In this document: piece by piece, positions 12,420 through 24,049 of the stretch
How the letters are laid out: the number at the start of each line of letters is the position of its first letter
Numbering within the stretch: position 1 is the stretch's first letter
Assembly (NCBI RefSeq): GCF_040412425.1
Contig: NC_089788.1
Span: forward strand, 62,900,720 to 62,964,719
Source of the DNA: Macrobrachium rosenbergii
Taxonomy: Eukaryota; Arthropoda; Malacostraca; Decapoda; Palaemonidae
DNA length: 64,000 bases
Direction of reading: 5' to 3'
Program-made: the position numbers and the translations under genes
The notes under the pieces: model-generated
Told to the model about the DNA's origin: nothing
The model's database searches: none
Seen by the model: the letters and a program-made list of their open reading frames with translations, nothing else

Positions 12420-15400
12420 CTGATCTGACAGTAAGCATTTGGGGATGGAATGGAAGTGGAGAAGACAATGTCCTAGATTTAGCGGGATATGTGGCGAGTA
12501 TAAAGGATAGAGAGGACAAGTCGAAGATTGACTTGTGGTGTGTGGCAAAGAAGTGAAATATCCGGGGATAGTGATAAGACTGAGTTTAAAAGGAAAAGCT
12601 TTAGAAGTGACAGAATGAATAGATAGAGAAGAACTTAAGGATAAAGAGGGTTCCAAGATAATATCTAAACTAGGTGAAGTATATCTAAAAGATATCTGAT
12701 GGAAAATTACTTTAAAACAAAAAATTATTTTAAAATAGAAAGAGAGTCAAGTGAAAAGATGAGAGATTTTATAATTAGGTATGAGAAGGCAGAATCAGAA
12801 TGTAGTAGAGCAATAGGGAAGAAAGTGCTTGGAGGAGAAGCAAAGGGTTTCCATGTATTAGAACAAGCGAGTCTCACAGACAATCAAAAACAACTGGTAT
12901 AAGTGGCTTGTGGTCAAGGAAAGTTGAAATATAAAACAGTGTCACCGATAATGAAAAGAATATTTGAGGAATTAGGGAATAAAGAGGAATGTGAATGGTG
13001 GGGGTCAGAAGGTTATGCAAATTTCGGGAGAGAGGGAAAATCAAAGATATCAGGGAAAATGGAATTGAAGTAGACGTGGAAGAAATCCTATAAATAGAGA
13101 AGGAAAAGTAACGTGTGCGGAATGGCGTTGGGCTGGGGATAGTCCTCAGAGTTTTCAAAATAAGAAAAAACTAGAAACTAGACAAGGAGGAAAAAGTTTA
13201 TATAGGAGAAATTAGTCAAACAGATGAAGAATCTTGGGAAGAGGTTGATTGATTTTAGACACAGGATGTAAATTGACAGTTTGTGGGGAATTGTGACTAG
13301 CGCGCATTATCGTGGGTTTGAATCAGAAAGAGTGAAAGAGAATGAATGAAACGAAGAAAGTCTAATAAAGTATTCAGTTTTGGTGAGTCATCATACAAGT
13401 TGAAAGGAGTAATGGAAATACCAGTGATATTGACAAACAAAAAGTTTTATTTGAAGACAGAAATTTTGCAGGGTGATGTACCATGGTTAATAGGTAAGAA
13501 AACCATGAGCAAAATGGGTATGACTATGAATTTAAATGAGGATTATGTTAAAACAAGTTCTGTTAGGGGAAATGGAGGTGAAGTTAAGAGAAGATAAACA
13601 GGGTCACTTAAGGTTACCAATTTTGAGGAGGAAGGTAGGAGAATTGTTACTAGAGGGATGGAAGGGAAAGAGTCTAAAGGAAATTAAAGGTTCAGTTATG
13701 AAGTTACATCTACAATTTGGTCACAGAAGTGAAGATAAAATATGGAAGCTAATGGAAGAATCACAGTGGAGTGATGGTTTGAGTGAAAAAGAAAAGGAAA
13801 AAATAAAAAAGTCACTTACAGACTTGATTGCAAGTTGTGAGGTATGTAAATGATACAAAAGAAATCCAGCTAAACCAGTAGTGGGATTTTCTTGGAGTAA
13901 AATACTTAATGAAGTTCTAGCAGTGGATGTGGGAGAGATAGAAGAGAAAAGGTTCTTGGTAATGGTAGATATGGCAATGAGGTATTGTCAAGCTTTTTGG
14001 ATAAAAGACAAGAAATGAGAAACTATTATAAAGACACTTTTTGATGGGTGGTTTGCAATATGTGGAGCACCTAAAATATTATCAGACAACTGGGGGAGAA
14101 TTCCAAAATGACAGGATGACAGGAAGATGGAATATTAAACTATTGGCCACAGCTTCTGAATCTCCATGGAGCAATGGAATATGTGAGAAGGCAGTAGGCA
14201 TAATCAAAGAAAGCTTAAGAAAGATGAAAGATGATGAGGAAGTGGATTGGTTAGTAGCATTAAGATTGGTAGTGAGTGCCAGGAACTGCTTAATAAATAC
14301 TGGTGGTTTCTCCCCTAACCAATTAGTATTTGGAAAGAATCCTCCTTTGCCAGATTTAATGGGAGAAGAGAGTTCAGGGCCTGCCAGCAGAGAGAAAGTT
14401 ATGGAATAAAGTATAGTAAGGGATACACTGAATGCAGTGCATAGGGCCAGAGAAGTGTTTCTCAAAAATGAGTCTTTTAATAAAATGAGAATTGTTTTAA
14501 ACAGAAATGTCAGAGAACATAAATTTGAAGAAGCAGCAGTGGGAGATGAGGTATTCTGTAAGAGAGAAAATGAAAATGAATGAAGAGGACCTGCTCAGGT
14601 AGTGGGAGTATCAGGTAAAATGGTAATGGTTAAACATGGGGATTCTCTAAGTGAAGTAGCTGTAATACTTGTTACAGTACTAGGATTCAAAGTCTGTCAT
14701 CAGAAAAAGTAAAGATACCTAGAATAGATCAAACATATACTGTGAAGGCTGAATCCTGTGCATCAAAGGAAGGGCATATAGGTGGGCAGGAAGGAGAAGA
14801 GATGGAAATGGGCTGGAGAAGGAATGCAGATGGAAAGGAGGCTATAGAGGGAGCTTTGATGGAGGAAACTTTGGAAGATGAATGGGAAAGTGAGTTAGAG
14901 GAAGAGATACCCAAATTCAAAACGGGAAATAGAGTTACAGCTATAAAAAAAAAATACAGGAAAAGTAGGAGAATGGACTAGATTAAGTCTTGCAGGAAAA
15001 AGATCAAGCAAATTTTGGGCCGATTCATATAATGTACAAACTCACAGTCGGGTGACAAGGGATGGAGTAGAGATTATAGTCATGTAGAAAAAATTGAAGA
15101 CGAAGAAGTTTTACTAGGTTTTGAAAATAAAGCATAATTGAAGCCAAGGAGAAAGAACTACAAAGTTGGAGAGAAAACATTGTGCAGTATATGAGGAGGT
15201 AAATAATGTTGGACAAAAAGCTATATCTACAAGATGGAAAATGACTGAAAAGGTAAAAGGGGGAGAAAGGATATGTAAAGTGAGATTGGTCGCTAGAGGT
15301 TTTGAAGAAGAAATGGCTGAATGGGAAAAAGATGTCCATACATGCAATGCTGAAATTTTAAAATTTTGTTTGACAGTAATTAAATTGAAAGGTTGGACTT

Positions 15401-16580
15401 GCTATACATTAGATGTAAAAACTATATATTTACAAGGTGATGAAATACAAAGAGGTATATTTAAAACCACCTAGTGAAGATGGTTTGAGTGGATTATGGA
15501 AATTGAAGAAAACTGTTTATGGGCTGAAGGATGCAGCAAAGGCATGATATTGTAAGGTGGTAAAAGTGGTGGAGGAGCTTAAAGCGAGAGAGTTAGACTA
15601 GAACCTAATACTGTATGTTCTTTTGGAGGAAAGACAATAAATTGAATGGTATTTTTTGTACACATGTAAATGATTTTTGTTATGGAGGAACCGAAGGATT
15701 TTTAAAGGAAACAATTGGGAAATTGAAAGGAAAATGGCGAGTAGGAGGACAAGAAAGTAAGTTTTAAGTATACAGGAATAATGGTAGAGCAAAGGAAAAT
15801 GGAATTTGTCTTAATCATTGGCATTATATAAATTCTACAAGAGAACTAGAAGCTAGAAGATATACAGGTAATAGAGTGTTAGGACAAAAGGAATTAGCAG
15901 AGTATAGATCAGTGGTGGTACAGGTGAACTTGCTATCTCTACATACCATGCCAGAAATGTCATACAATGTTAGTAAATTAAGTAAAGCTTTTAAAGAAGG
16001 AACAACTCAAGATATGGAAAAGCTGATTAGAATAGTGAGAAAAGCTAAGAACATAATGGGAAAAGTGATAATAAGCGAGTTAGAAGAAGAAACGATTTAT
16101 TGGGAAGTCTATGCATGGGAATATTGAACATGGTCATCCACAATTAGGTTATGTGCTATCCTTGACAGATGGTAAGGGGAGAGGTCCCATATTGTGGAAA
16201 TCCAGAAAATCAAGAAGAGTAGCAAAATTTACCATTGAAGCAGAAGCTCTGAGTGTGGGGGAAGCCATAGAAGGATTGGTATATTTTAAACATTTGTGGC
16301 AAGAGATCGTAGGAGAGAGAAAATTAGCAGCATTGGTTAAAACTGATAGCAAAACACAAATGACTGCAATTTAATCAAGTACTTATAGGAGTAAGTAGTA
16401 AGAGATTAAAAATTGACATTACAGCAATAAGAGAAACAATAGAGTCTGGAGAAATAAAGGAGGTTAGATGGGTAAAAGGAAAGCATCAAATACCTGATGT
16501 ATTGACTAAAGCAGGAGTTTCAGGGGAAAATATCAGAAACCATGTGGAGGGTAAAGAATTGAAGAATAATGGAGATTAGA
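12420..16580 (+). pseudogene. Copia gag-pol polyprotein, multiply frameshifted
   Basis: A gag-like part (about 12690-13190) reads in a lysine/glutamate-rich frame. The protease motif LDTGCKLTVCG has its DTG at 13258-13266. The integrase zinc-binding part (LHLQFGH then C..C, about 13703-13852) is followed by catalytic Asp at about 13926, SDN at 14082-14090 and the SPWSNG(I)CEKAVG(I)IK segment. Reverse transcriptase shows LVARGFE (about 15285) and DVKT (15412). The catalytic YVDD-type box reads HVND at 15663-15674, so one aspartate is replaced. RNase H shows GYVLSLTDGKGRGPILWKSRKS from about 16149. In-frame stops occur in every domain. Confidence 0.85.
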
Positions 16581-16584
16581 GGCT

Positions 16585-16608
16585 GGAGGGGAGGGAGAAG
16601 GTGGGAAG
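16585..16608 (+). promoter_or_regulatory. Polypurine tract of the copia element
   Basis: A nearly pure purine run, GGAGGGGAGGGAGAAGG and onward to GGGAAG, abuts the 3' LTR. It is the expected plus-strand primer site. Confidence 0.8.
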
Positions 16609-17018
16609 TGTGATTATGTGTCAGTTTTGTAAATTTTATCATTATTATTTTGTTATTTTCATTAAATGGGTTAGTGAAGTAAGTGTAGGCATTATATATT
16701 TAAGGAATATAGACAAAGTACACTGTTAATTTTTTTGGGTGTTTGTGAAGCCAGTCCTCTCTCATGTTTTGAATGGTGCAATGGTGGTTGTTGTGACATC
16801 ATAAGATGTACAGAAGATGGTAGTTAGAGGAATGGTGATGCGAGTCAGGCAGGGACTTGCGGTGGTGATGGAAGGTTGTGAGCGCTCTCGCTTGTGGTTT
16901 GTTGGTTGGGTCGTAAGTCCTTCTTGGTGTCGTGAGCTGGCTTAGGCGAGCAGTGAAATGGGAATAGGTGTGTAAATTTAGTAATTATTGCATATTGGTT
17001 GGGCTGGGTGTTTATTCA
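16609..17018 (+). repeat. 3' LTR of the copia element
   Basis: It starts TGTGATTATG directly after the polypurine tract and ends TATTCA. It matches the 5' LTR with scattered substitutions and indels. At 17030-17042, just outside it, GTAGCAGAGTAGG resembles the primer-binding site. Confidence 0.85.
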
Positions 17019-17107
17019 ATCAAAACTAAGTAGCAGAGTAGGCTTGAATGCTGAAAATTTCTCTACATCTGCAAACTCAAAGAAGGCTTGATTCTGAATC
17101 TACCAGT

Positions 17108-17305
17108 AGGCAGTTCCTGCTTACTGGCGGCATCGGTTAACGGCAATGCAGTTTACAGTGCTTATCTAGCAATGCCGTTAACCTCTGGTTAGCGGCGCCA
17201 ATATCCGGTAATGGTGCCGTTAAGTGGGTTATTAGTGATATTGCCAATTTACAGTTAGTGGCCCTGAGCCGGGAACGGAACCCCGCCAATAACTGGGGAC
17301 TGCCT
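17108..17305. mobile_element. Inverted-repeat element, GGCAGTCCC family, copy 1
   Basis: The left end AGGCAGTTCCTGCTTACTGG pairs with the right end CAATAACTGGGGACTGCCT. The interior is made of GGTTAACGGC-like short repeats. It is non-coding and related to copies at 20728, 21265, 23738 and 41531. Confidence 0.8.
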
Positions 17306-18117
17306 ACCATTAAAACTGGAAGCCATTAGCCTGCAGCTCCACCACAGTCATAGAATTGGTGCCAGATGTTCTCTACCTCAGTATGTATCATAATCTAGTT
17401 GAAACTGCTTGTACATCACTATTTGCACCCATTACCTCTAACTTGTGGAACTGTCTACCTCACTGTATCTCTACTAGTACAAATCAGCCTGTACACATAC
17501 AGTATTTAACTCAAGGTAGACAAGTTTCTGGATATCCTATTGGATGCAGTTCCACTGGTCATTTCAGTGACCCTAATGAAGGGCATAATTCTAACTTGAT
17601 CCGGCATACTTGATTCAGTTCCGAAATCAGATCCATTATTATTACTTTCAATAGCTGCAATGAGTAGTATCCAAGTCCACATGATAGGGCCACGATGAGA
17701 TAATCCTGCACTTTCTGTGAGGTGGGGCCAGTTATCAAGTAAGTTTAAAAGATACTTTGTGCTCTTCACCTAAACTTTATTTATGCCTTGGCAGTTTTAG
17801 TGATAGTTTTACAATAGCAGGGGGTGGAAGCCTATTGAGTAATTCAGAATCATTATTTGAATTGTAAGGTACATAAAATTTGTTTGTAATGTCAGTTATT
17901 CAAAATTTGAAAAAATTTAATTTAATCTTGAAACCTAATTTTTATTATTCACTTTTCTTTCTTCATTTCAATTCCTTTAATGTAGATAAATGAGCATTTT
18001 CTCTCCACTTAGGATACGTATCTTAATAAGAGAAGATAAGATTGGATAATAGGAAGCCTAATCTTTTAAGCATGTTATACTGGCTTAAGTTCTTATTGAA
18101 AATACCTTATTTTCCAG
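17306..18117 (+). other. Intron sequence upstream of mRpL38 exon 18118
   Basis: A frame near 17356-17560 reads CTSLFAPITSNLWNCLPHCI, resembling the tail of a jockey/CR1-like LINE ORF, too short to assign. The remainder is AT-rich with no recognisable feature up to the acceptor TTTTCCAG at 18110-18117. Confidence 0.4.
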
Positions 18118-18326
18118 TGAAAGTTGATCTTGATGCTGTTCAGAAGGAATGGGAATCAACAACTGCTCCTGCACATTTGAAAACGTTGGCAGAGCACTAT
18201 GGGATATTTTCAGATCTGTTTGGGTTAGCGTATTTCATTCCACATGTCTACATGAAGGTCACCTATGATTACGATGAAAATACAGAATCTGTTGTGTACA
18301 GAGGAAACGTCATCAAACCTTCGGAG
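18118..18326 (+). CDS. mRpL38: mRpL38, second visible exon
   Basis: The acceptor TTTTCCAG is followed by TG, which completes the TTG leucine codon split with the previous exon. The exon encodes KVDLDAVQKEWESTTAPAH, then LAEHYGIFSDLFG(L)AYFIPHV and YRGNVIKPSE. This is the N-terminal arm and entry to the PEBP domain of mL38; the human counterpart has VPLDAVRAEWE and LAEYYGLYRDLF at the same place. The donor GAG|GTATTC ends in phase 0. Read-through gives 22 more intronic residues before a stop, which marks the donor as needed. Confidence 0.95.
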
Positions 18327-19960
18327 GTATTCCTATATGTTTATAATTTCAATACTGTAATATGGTTTACTCTAGTTAAAAAGTATTGCTGATGTTTACC
18401 CTCTTTGCCAGTTGCTTGTTAAGGAAATGGTTTGTGTTGTTAAACTTGCTAGTTCAAGTTTTATCACTTTAAATGAAAATACCCTTACATATAATGATTC
18501 CATTTTCTTAATAATGACTGACCTTTATATGTCAACAGGTTTGTGTGAATTATAAGCCCTCTCAATTTTTACCACTGCTAAAACACTGAGTTATGGGCTA
18601 CTAAGAGTACTGGATAGCTGCTAAAATGAATAAAATTGTAGTTAGTCTGTAGCAGAACTCGTGTCTTTTAGTAGGAACTTATGTTTAGGAACTTATGTTT
18701 ATTGGTTAAACATAAGCTCCAGAAATATTTTGATTTCTGTATTCTGTACTTCTCATTTTTATTGCTTGAGTTAATATGTGAGTAAACTTCTGGTTATTTA
18801 ACCATTTTTTGATGTTGATGCCATCAAAATTTTCACTTATGTTTGTGACTAAGATTTTCTAGCTTGCCGCACTCATATTTGTAAAGTTGTGTATGACATA
18901 TGAATCTGCGAGTACCTTCTGTAGCTTTGTTAAACTCATTGCCTCAATGATTTTATGAGAAATTATAATCAGAATAGAAACCCATGAGTTCACTCTTGTT
19001 ACTAGTAGCTTTTTAACACAAAAGCAAAAGGTTTTAATATGAAGTTGTAAAGACTTTAAATTTCATGTTTCATATATTTATGAATGTCTTCATTTATACA
19101 TAAAGTATCTTTCTTTTGGTAGCCATTTCTTGTCTACAGGCTGAGTTAAGGAGTGGGAGCATTTCTCATATATTGTAGAGAGTATTTGGTCCCAACTACA
19201 TTGTTTTCTATCATACATTTTATCTGTTCCTCTTGGTCTTTTCCTACCACACTGTTCAACTTCATTAATTACATCATGCTCCAGTTTACATCCTTCTTAT
19301 ATAAACGGATGCTTTGGATCAGATGTGTGAGGGTTAAGAAATATGAATACATGGTCATCTTGAAGTACTAGGTAAAAATGTTTATATCTTTGAAAGGTTA
19401 GGGAAAACCTATGTTACTTGGTGAGGCTTCATCTAACTTGTGCAACTTGTAAATTTTAGCAACTGTGTGTTATTCACATTTCTTTGCAACCATGCACTTT
19501 GGCATCAGTAAAGTTAGACATTTTTATGTTTAACTTTTATTTTCTATTCATCTGATATGATTATTTCCCCATTTTGTCACAATTACTGTTCTTTGCAACC
19601 AGGTGTTCTTAATTGCAATGATAGTTGATCTTCAAATTTTATGTAATCACAAGCTGTCATAGCTCTTATTCAGCAACAGCATTTTTAATCTTTAAACAGG
19701 AAACTGCAGAATGGAAAGTAAATATCCTGTATCTTATTTCTTTTGTAGCTTCACATTTTTGTGATGCAGGTCCTTCTGTTATATGCATATTTAAGATGTT
19801 TTCCATTCTACATTAGTCAATTCAGCAATTGTTGACGTCACCATTGTAGTTGAATTACACTGCAGAGATCATAGTTGTCATTCAACTGTTGTTGCTCAAT
19901 GTAGTTGATAATATAAATTAATATTATAAACTACTGTAAATTTGCTGGCTTTCCTTCATG
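18327..19960 (+). other. Intron, no recognised element
   Basis: AT-rich sequence. Near 18669-18712 a TAGGAACTTATGTTTA run is directly repeated and then followed by an inverted AAACATAAGCTCC. Open frames are short and lack protein-like composition. Confidence 0.5.
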
Positions 19961-19964
19961 GGAC

Positions 19965-20128
19965 CCCATCAACTTTGGACACCTTGTCATGGTGAGGGGT
20001 ACCCCTGAAATTTGTTCCCAGGTTCGAGTCAAAGAGTCCTATATGTATAGTGTTATCCCCTCGGGCCAGCCCTAGGAGAGCTGTTAACCAGCTCAGTGGT
20101 CTGGTTAAACTAAGATATACTCTCTCTC
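19965..20128 (+). repeat. tRNA-derived SINE, 3' part (diverged head)
   Basis: The tail GGGCCAGCCCTAGGAGAGC - GTTAACCAGCTCAGTGGTC - TGGTTAAACTAAGATATA matches the full SINE copies at 33717 and 43198. The preceding CCCAGGTTCGAGTC resembles a polymerase III B box. Confidence 0.65.
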
Positions 20129-20132
20129 TCAT

Positions 20133-20420
20133 AGTGGGTTAGTGTTGTCAGTGCACCTCATGTGTGGTGCACTGTAGGTTCTTTGCAGCATCCCTTTGGC
20201 CCCTAGCTGTAACCCCTTTCATTCCTTTTACTGTACCTCTGTTCATATTCTCTCTCTTCAGACTTACTTTCCACCCTCTTCTAACAATTATTTCATAGTA
20301 CAACTGCAAGGTTTTCCTCCTGTTACACCTTTGTAACCTTTTACTCTCAATTTTCTTTCCTGAGCTGAATGACCTCATAGGTCCCAGCACTTGGCATTTG
20401 GCTTAAATTTTGTATTCTAC
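20133..20420. repeat. Dispersed repeat family S2, copy 1
   Basis: The block starts GGGTTAGTGTTGTCAGTGCA and ends in GGCTTAAATTTTGTATTC. It shares order and motifs with 48575-48937: TTTGGCC, CCATTCAT/TTCATAT, TCTAACA/TCTAACTATT, GCTGAATG and CCTAAATTTTGT. It starts a few bases after the SINE end, so the two may form one composite. Confidence 0.65.
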
Positions 20421-20727
20421 TCTCTATATATAGTGTTACTTATTTGGATTAAGTTTTGTGGAAATTTTCATTTTGGGTAAAATTTATTTGACCTGATAAA
20501 AAGGAAACGATGATATAGCTGGTACTGGGGTTTATATTTGAAACTAATAGTGAGAACTGTGGTAGGATCATCAACTACCTAGTAATGTTTGGACCTGAGG
20601 AATCTCAATAGGATTATTCATAGGGATACCTCAAGAGCAGAACTATTCTGCAGAGCTGGGCCATGGATTCCTGGGGTGGTCTGGTTCTGGGGATAGGACT
20701 CTCGGCATTCTGTCTGGTTGGCCACAT

Positions 20728-21008
20728 AGGCAGTCCCTGCTTATCGGTGGGGGTTCCATTCTGAGGGTGTGATGATAACCGAAAATCGCTGCTTTTTCGG
20801 CGATTTTTGGGCTTATCGGTGGTGCTTGTTGGCACCGATAAGCCCCGATTTTTGGTTATCAGCGCCTCTGTTAGGTATGTATCGGCGCCAATACCCAATT
20901 ATCAGCACCAATAAGTGGAAATCGGCGATTTTCGGCACCGACAATTGCTGATTTCCGTCGCTGAACAAGCGCCGTAAAACCAGATCGCCGTTAACCGGGG
21001 ACTGCCTG
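20728..21008. mobile_element. Inverted-repeat element, GGCAGTCCC family, copy 2
   Basis: The left end AGGCAGTCCCTGCTTATCGG and the right end CCGTTAACCGGGGACTGCCT are inverted partners. The inside repeats CGGCGATTTTTGG and GGCACCGATAAGC motifs several times in both orientations. It has no coding content. Confidence 0.85.
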
Positions 21009-21264
21009 TAATATGATTAGGATGGGGGGTGATTATACTCTTGTAATACACTCAGTTCCAACAAGCAGATTTAGCTTACACTTGAGCCACCCAAATTGTG
21101 TTTGTACCAACCCTTCTGGGGGAGGTTAGGGAGTGGTTATTTGGGAGTCAGCTTGCACTGGTACTATTGGTAGAAGAGTAAACTCCTTTAAAGGCTGATA
21201 ATATCTTTACAAGATTTTCAGGTTTATTTATTTTTTATTTCTCACTTCATTCTTTATGAGTATA

Positions 21265-21540
21265 TGCAGTCCCTGGTTATTGGTGGGCTCAGTTATTGGC
21301 GATCCGGTTTTACGGTGCTTGTCTAGCGCCAAAAATCGCCGGTGCTGATATGCACTGATTTCTGCTTATCAGCGCTGATAATCAGGTATTGGCACCGATA
21401 CACATCTAACAGAGACACCGATCTCCGTTTATCGGCACCGATACCCAGTTATCAGTGCCGATAAGCGCTGAAAATTGGCAATTTTTGCTTATCATCACGC
21501 TGTTGGAACAGAACCCCCGCTGATAAGTGGGGACTGCCTG
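21265..21540. mobile_element. Inverted-repeat element, GGCAGTCCC family, copy 3
   Basis: The left end GCAGTCCCTGGTTATTGG and the right end CTGATAAGTGGGGACTGCC pair. The interior is closest to copy 2 (GATTTTCGG/TTATCGGCACCGATA type). It sits about 250 bp from copy 2 and next to the 3' break of the hAT remnant. Confidence 0.85.
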
Positions 21541-21634
21541 TAATAATAAAGAATTGAGTACCCCTGGACCCTTCATGATACCCTTTTGGCACAGATAACG
21601 ACACCTGGCCAGAAAATCAGTGGTAATGCCCCTT

Positions 21635-23143
21635 AAACAAATAGTGCACAAGTTATTTTGATTGTTTTTCCTGCACCTTGCAAGAGAAGATTGAGGTCAT
21701 TTAGATGTTTGGTGATGTCTGAGAGAAACATAAGTTTCACAATCCAATCTCTGTCCTCCAGCTCAGGATAGTCTTGGCCTTTTTCTAAGAAAATTTGGAT
21801 TTCATCAAAGCATTCCACAAATCTCCAATACCTTCCCACAGCTTAACCACCTAACACTGCAGTGCAAGGGTATATCTTTGTACACACTGTCCACCTCTTC
21901 AAGAAAAGCTTGAAACTGCCAGTGCTAAGAGAAGAGTGTGCAACAAGAAAATTTACTACTTTTGTAACAGTAGTTATCACCTTGTTGAGATCAGAGCTCG
22001 AGATGAGTGCAATTTCAGAACGGGATGCCCAATTTTATCCTCAACCATCTTAGTAAAACCTTTGTTTTTTTCCTACCATAGCAGGAGCACCATCTGTTGT
22101 AATTGCAAAAATCTTTCCTATGTCTACCCCTTTGTTCTCAAAATGGTCAGTGAATGCCTTCAGTATGTCCTCTCCCTTGGTGGTGCCATACATAGGTTTA
22201 AGACAACACAGCTCCTTGTGTACCTCTGTGTCACTATACCTGGCAAAAACAGCCAAGTGGGGAATGCCATTGATATCCACGCTTTCATCCAGAGCCACAC
22301 TGAACACAGGTGTACTTGTTAAAGCAACCGTTTGCTGCTGACTCACATTTATCAGCCATTTCAGAAATACGTCTCCATGGTTCTAGCTGAGACAGGCATG
22401 TCTTTTATCCTTGAGATGATAATGTGTTGGTTTGATATGCCATCAAATAACACCTCAGAGCACTCTAGGAAAGCTGCTTTTATAAAATCTCCATCAGTAA
22501 AAGGCTTTCCATGCTTAGCAATACATAGAGCTAATTTGTAACTGGCTTCAGTTTCATTGTTTTTGGTAACACTCAAGTTTAAAACACATTACTTTGTTTC
22601 TCATAGTGGGATACTGCTTTCTTAATCGCCTCAGCCTTGTCAGCAATATCCTTGAAAGTCTTCTTGTGTTTTGTTTCAAAGTGTCGTTTAACACTCGATG
22701 TGCGGCACACGACATTCTCGCAGCAGAGAGCACACACAGCACAATCATTCTGCTGAATAAATCCAAAGTCATTTGTCCATGATGACTGAAATGATTGGAC
22801 ATCAAGCTTGACTTTTTTCGCAGTAGCCATGGTGACAGTTAACTAGAAAGAATATTAGGTACGGTGGCTAAAGAGTCACTGAAACAACAGCGCTTTGTGA
22901 CTGATGTGAACGGCTGGTGGGAGCACACCGGTTCCAACAGGTGTCATACTCGTCTACATCTCATTGCACTCGTGTACCCCTCATCATGGGTACGAAACAT
23001 TTTCGTTTTAATTCAGTGAATCATAGGAAAAAAAGATAGACAGATAAATATAGAGATAGACAGATATGATAAATAGATAGATATGATAATTTAAATCATA
23101 AAGTAAATAAACCATAAAGATAAAAGTAATGATGCACAATACA

Positions 23144-23183
<40 letters not shown>

Positions 23184-23290
23184 ATTTTTTTTAGGATTTT
23201 TTTTTTTGCTTCTTCAAATCAAATGCCGTGCCATAGACAAGCACTCCGCGTGCCAAGTCTGGCACGCGTGCCATAGGTTGCTGACCCCTG
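21635..23290 (-). pseudogene. hAT-type BED-finger transposase remnant with one terminal repeat
   Basis: On the - strand an ATG at 22830 opens a protein with a BED-type finger, CAVC...RHFETKH (about 22735-22660), followed by helical charged sequence. After frame changes near 22579 and 22350 come LALCIAKHGKPFTDGDFIK, then VFSVALDESVDINGIPHLAV and MYGTTKGEDIL...TTDGAPAM (about 22310-22060). The last part is the DDE region of hAT transposases that resemble the ZBED5/GTF2IRD2 group. A C-terminal piece at about 21840-21640 reads FVECFDEIQIFLEKGQDYP. At 23258-23290 the sequence ends ...GTTGCTGACCCCTG, a typical hAT end (CAGGGGTCAGCAAC in its own orientation). The other end is missing. Several frameshifts make it inactive. 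Confidence 0.82.
23147..23180. repeat. CT microsatellite
   Basis: A CT dinucleotide run of about 34 bp, within the 5' flank of the hAT remnant. Confidence 0.95.
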
Positions 23291-23737
23291 CTGTAGAGCA
23301 TTAAATCAAGCAAATCAAATCAGTCAGTCCTTCATGGGATTTTGATCACTACTTTAGCATTACTATGAATTAATGTAACGAGACCAGTTAATCACATTCT
23401 GAACTCTTAATTACTAGATTCTTATATGGCTTATCTGTAGACTTTGCTCTCAGATGAGAACAGGAAATGGAACGGTAAAGTTAAAGAAGTTAGACAGTGT
23501 TACTTGCCAGCCATGGCCATACAACAGAATGTTATAAAATGGCAGACAGTAATACATAAACTGAGAAGAATGAAAAGACTGGGAATACTAACCTTGATTA
23601 TTTCCCATTGTCAAGTTACTGTAAGGCATAATTATACTCGGTTAATGATTACTAACTACATTTACTTAACAAATAATGACAATAGTGCACAAATTAATTA
23701 CAACCATGGGCACATGTGAATAATAATAGATTATAAT

Positions 23738-24049
23738 ACAGGCGGTCCCTGCTTACCGGCAGCATCAGTTAACGGCGTTTCGGTGTTATGGTGCTTGGCT
23801 AGTGACATTGTTAAGCGGATTTTCGGCGCTGATCTCTGGTTAACGGCGCTGTTAAGTGGGGATTTTAGCACCAATCTCTGGTTAACAGTGCCATTAAGTG
23901 GGGAATTCGGTGCCAGTCTCCGGTTAACGATGCCAATATCTGCTTAACGGCACTGTTAAGCCGGGTTTTTGGTGCTATTATCTCTGATTTTTGGTTAGTG
24001 GTGCTTGCCCGGGGATGGAACCCCCGCTATTAACCGGGGACTGACTGTA
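23738..24049. mobile_element. Inverted-repeat element, GGCAGTCCC family, copy 4
   Basis: The left end ACAGGCGGTCCCTGCTTACC pairs with the right end TTAACCGGGGACTGACTGT. The interior contains at least four imperfect GGTTAACGGCGCTGTTAAG units, similar to copy 1. Confidence 0.85.

Larger units (their letters stand above)
11962..17018 (+). mobile_element. Ty1/copia LTR retrotransposon, degenerate, both LTRs present
   Basis: The element shows the full copia order: 5' LTR, tRNA-Met primer-binding site, gag-like region, protease, integrase, reverse transcriptase, RNase H, polypurine tract and 3' LTR. Integrase lying before reverse transcriptase separates copia from gypsy. The reverse-transcriptase motifs LVARGFE and LDVKTIYLQG and the HVNDF-CYGG block resemble the GalEa-type copia lineage known from decapods; that sub-assignment is inference. 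Frame breaks occur throughout. No matching 5-bp target duplication was seen (GGCAT before, ATCAA after). It lies in the first visible intron of mRpL38, in sense orientation. Confidence 0.88.

Noticed and set aside
17340..17620. Frame resembling a LINE C-terminal tail (SNLWNCLPHCI)
   Set aside because: The match is short and isolated, too weak for a separate element call.
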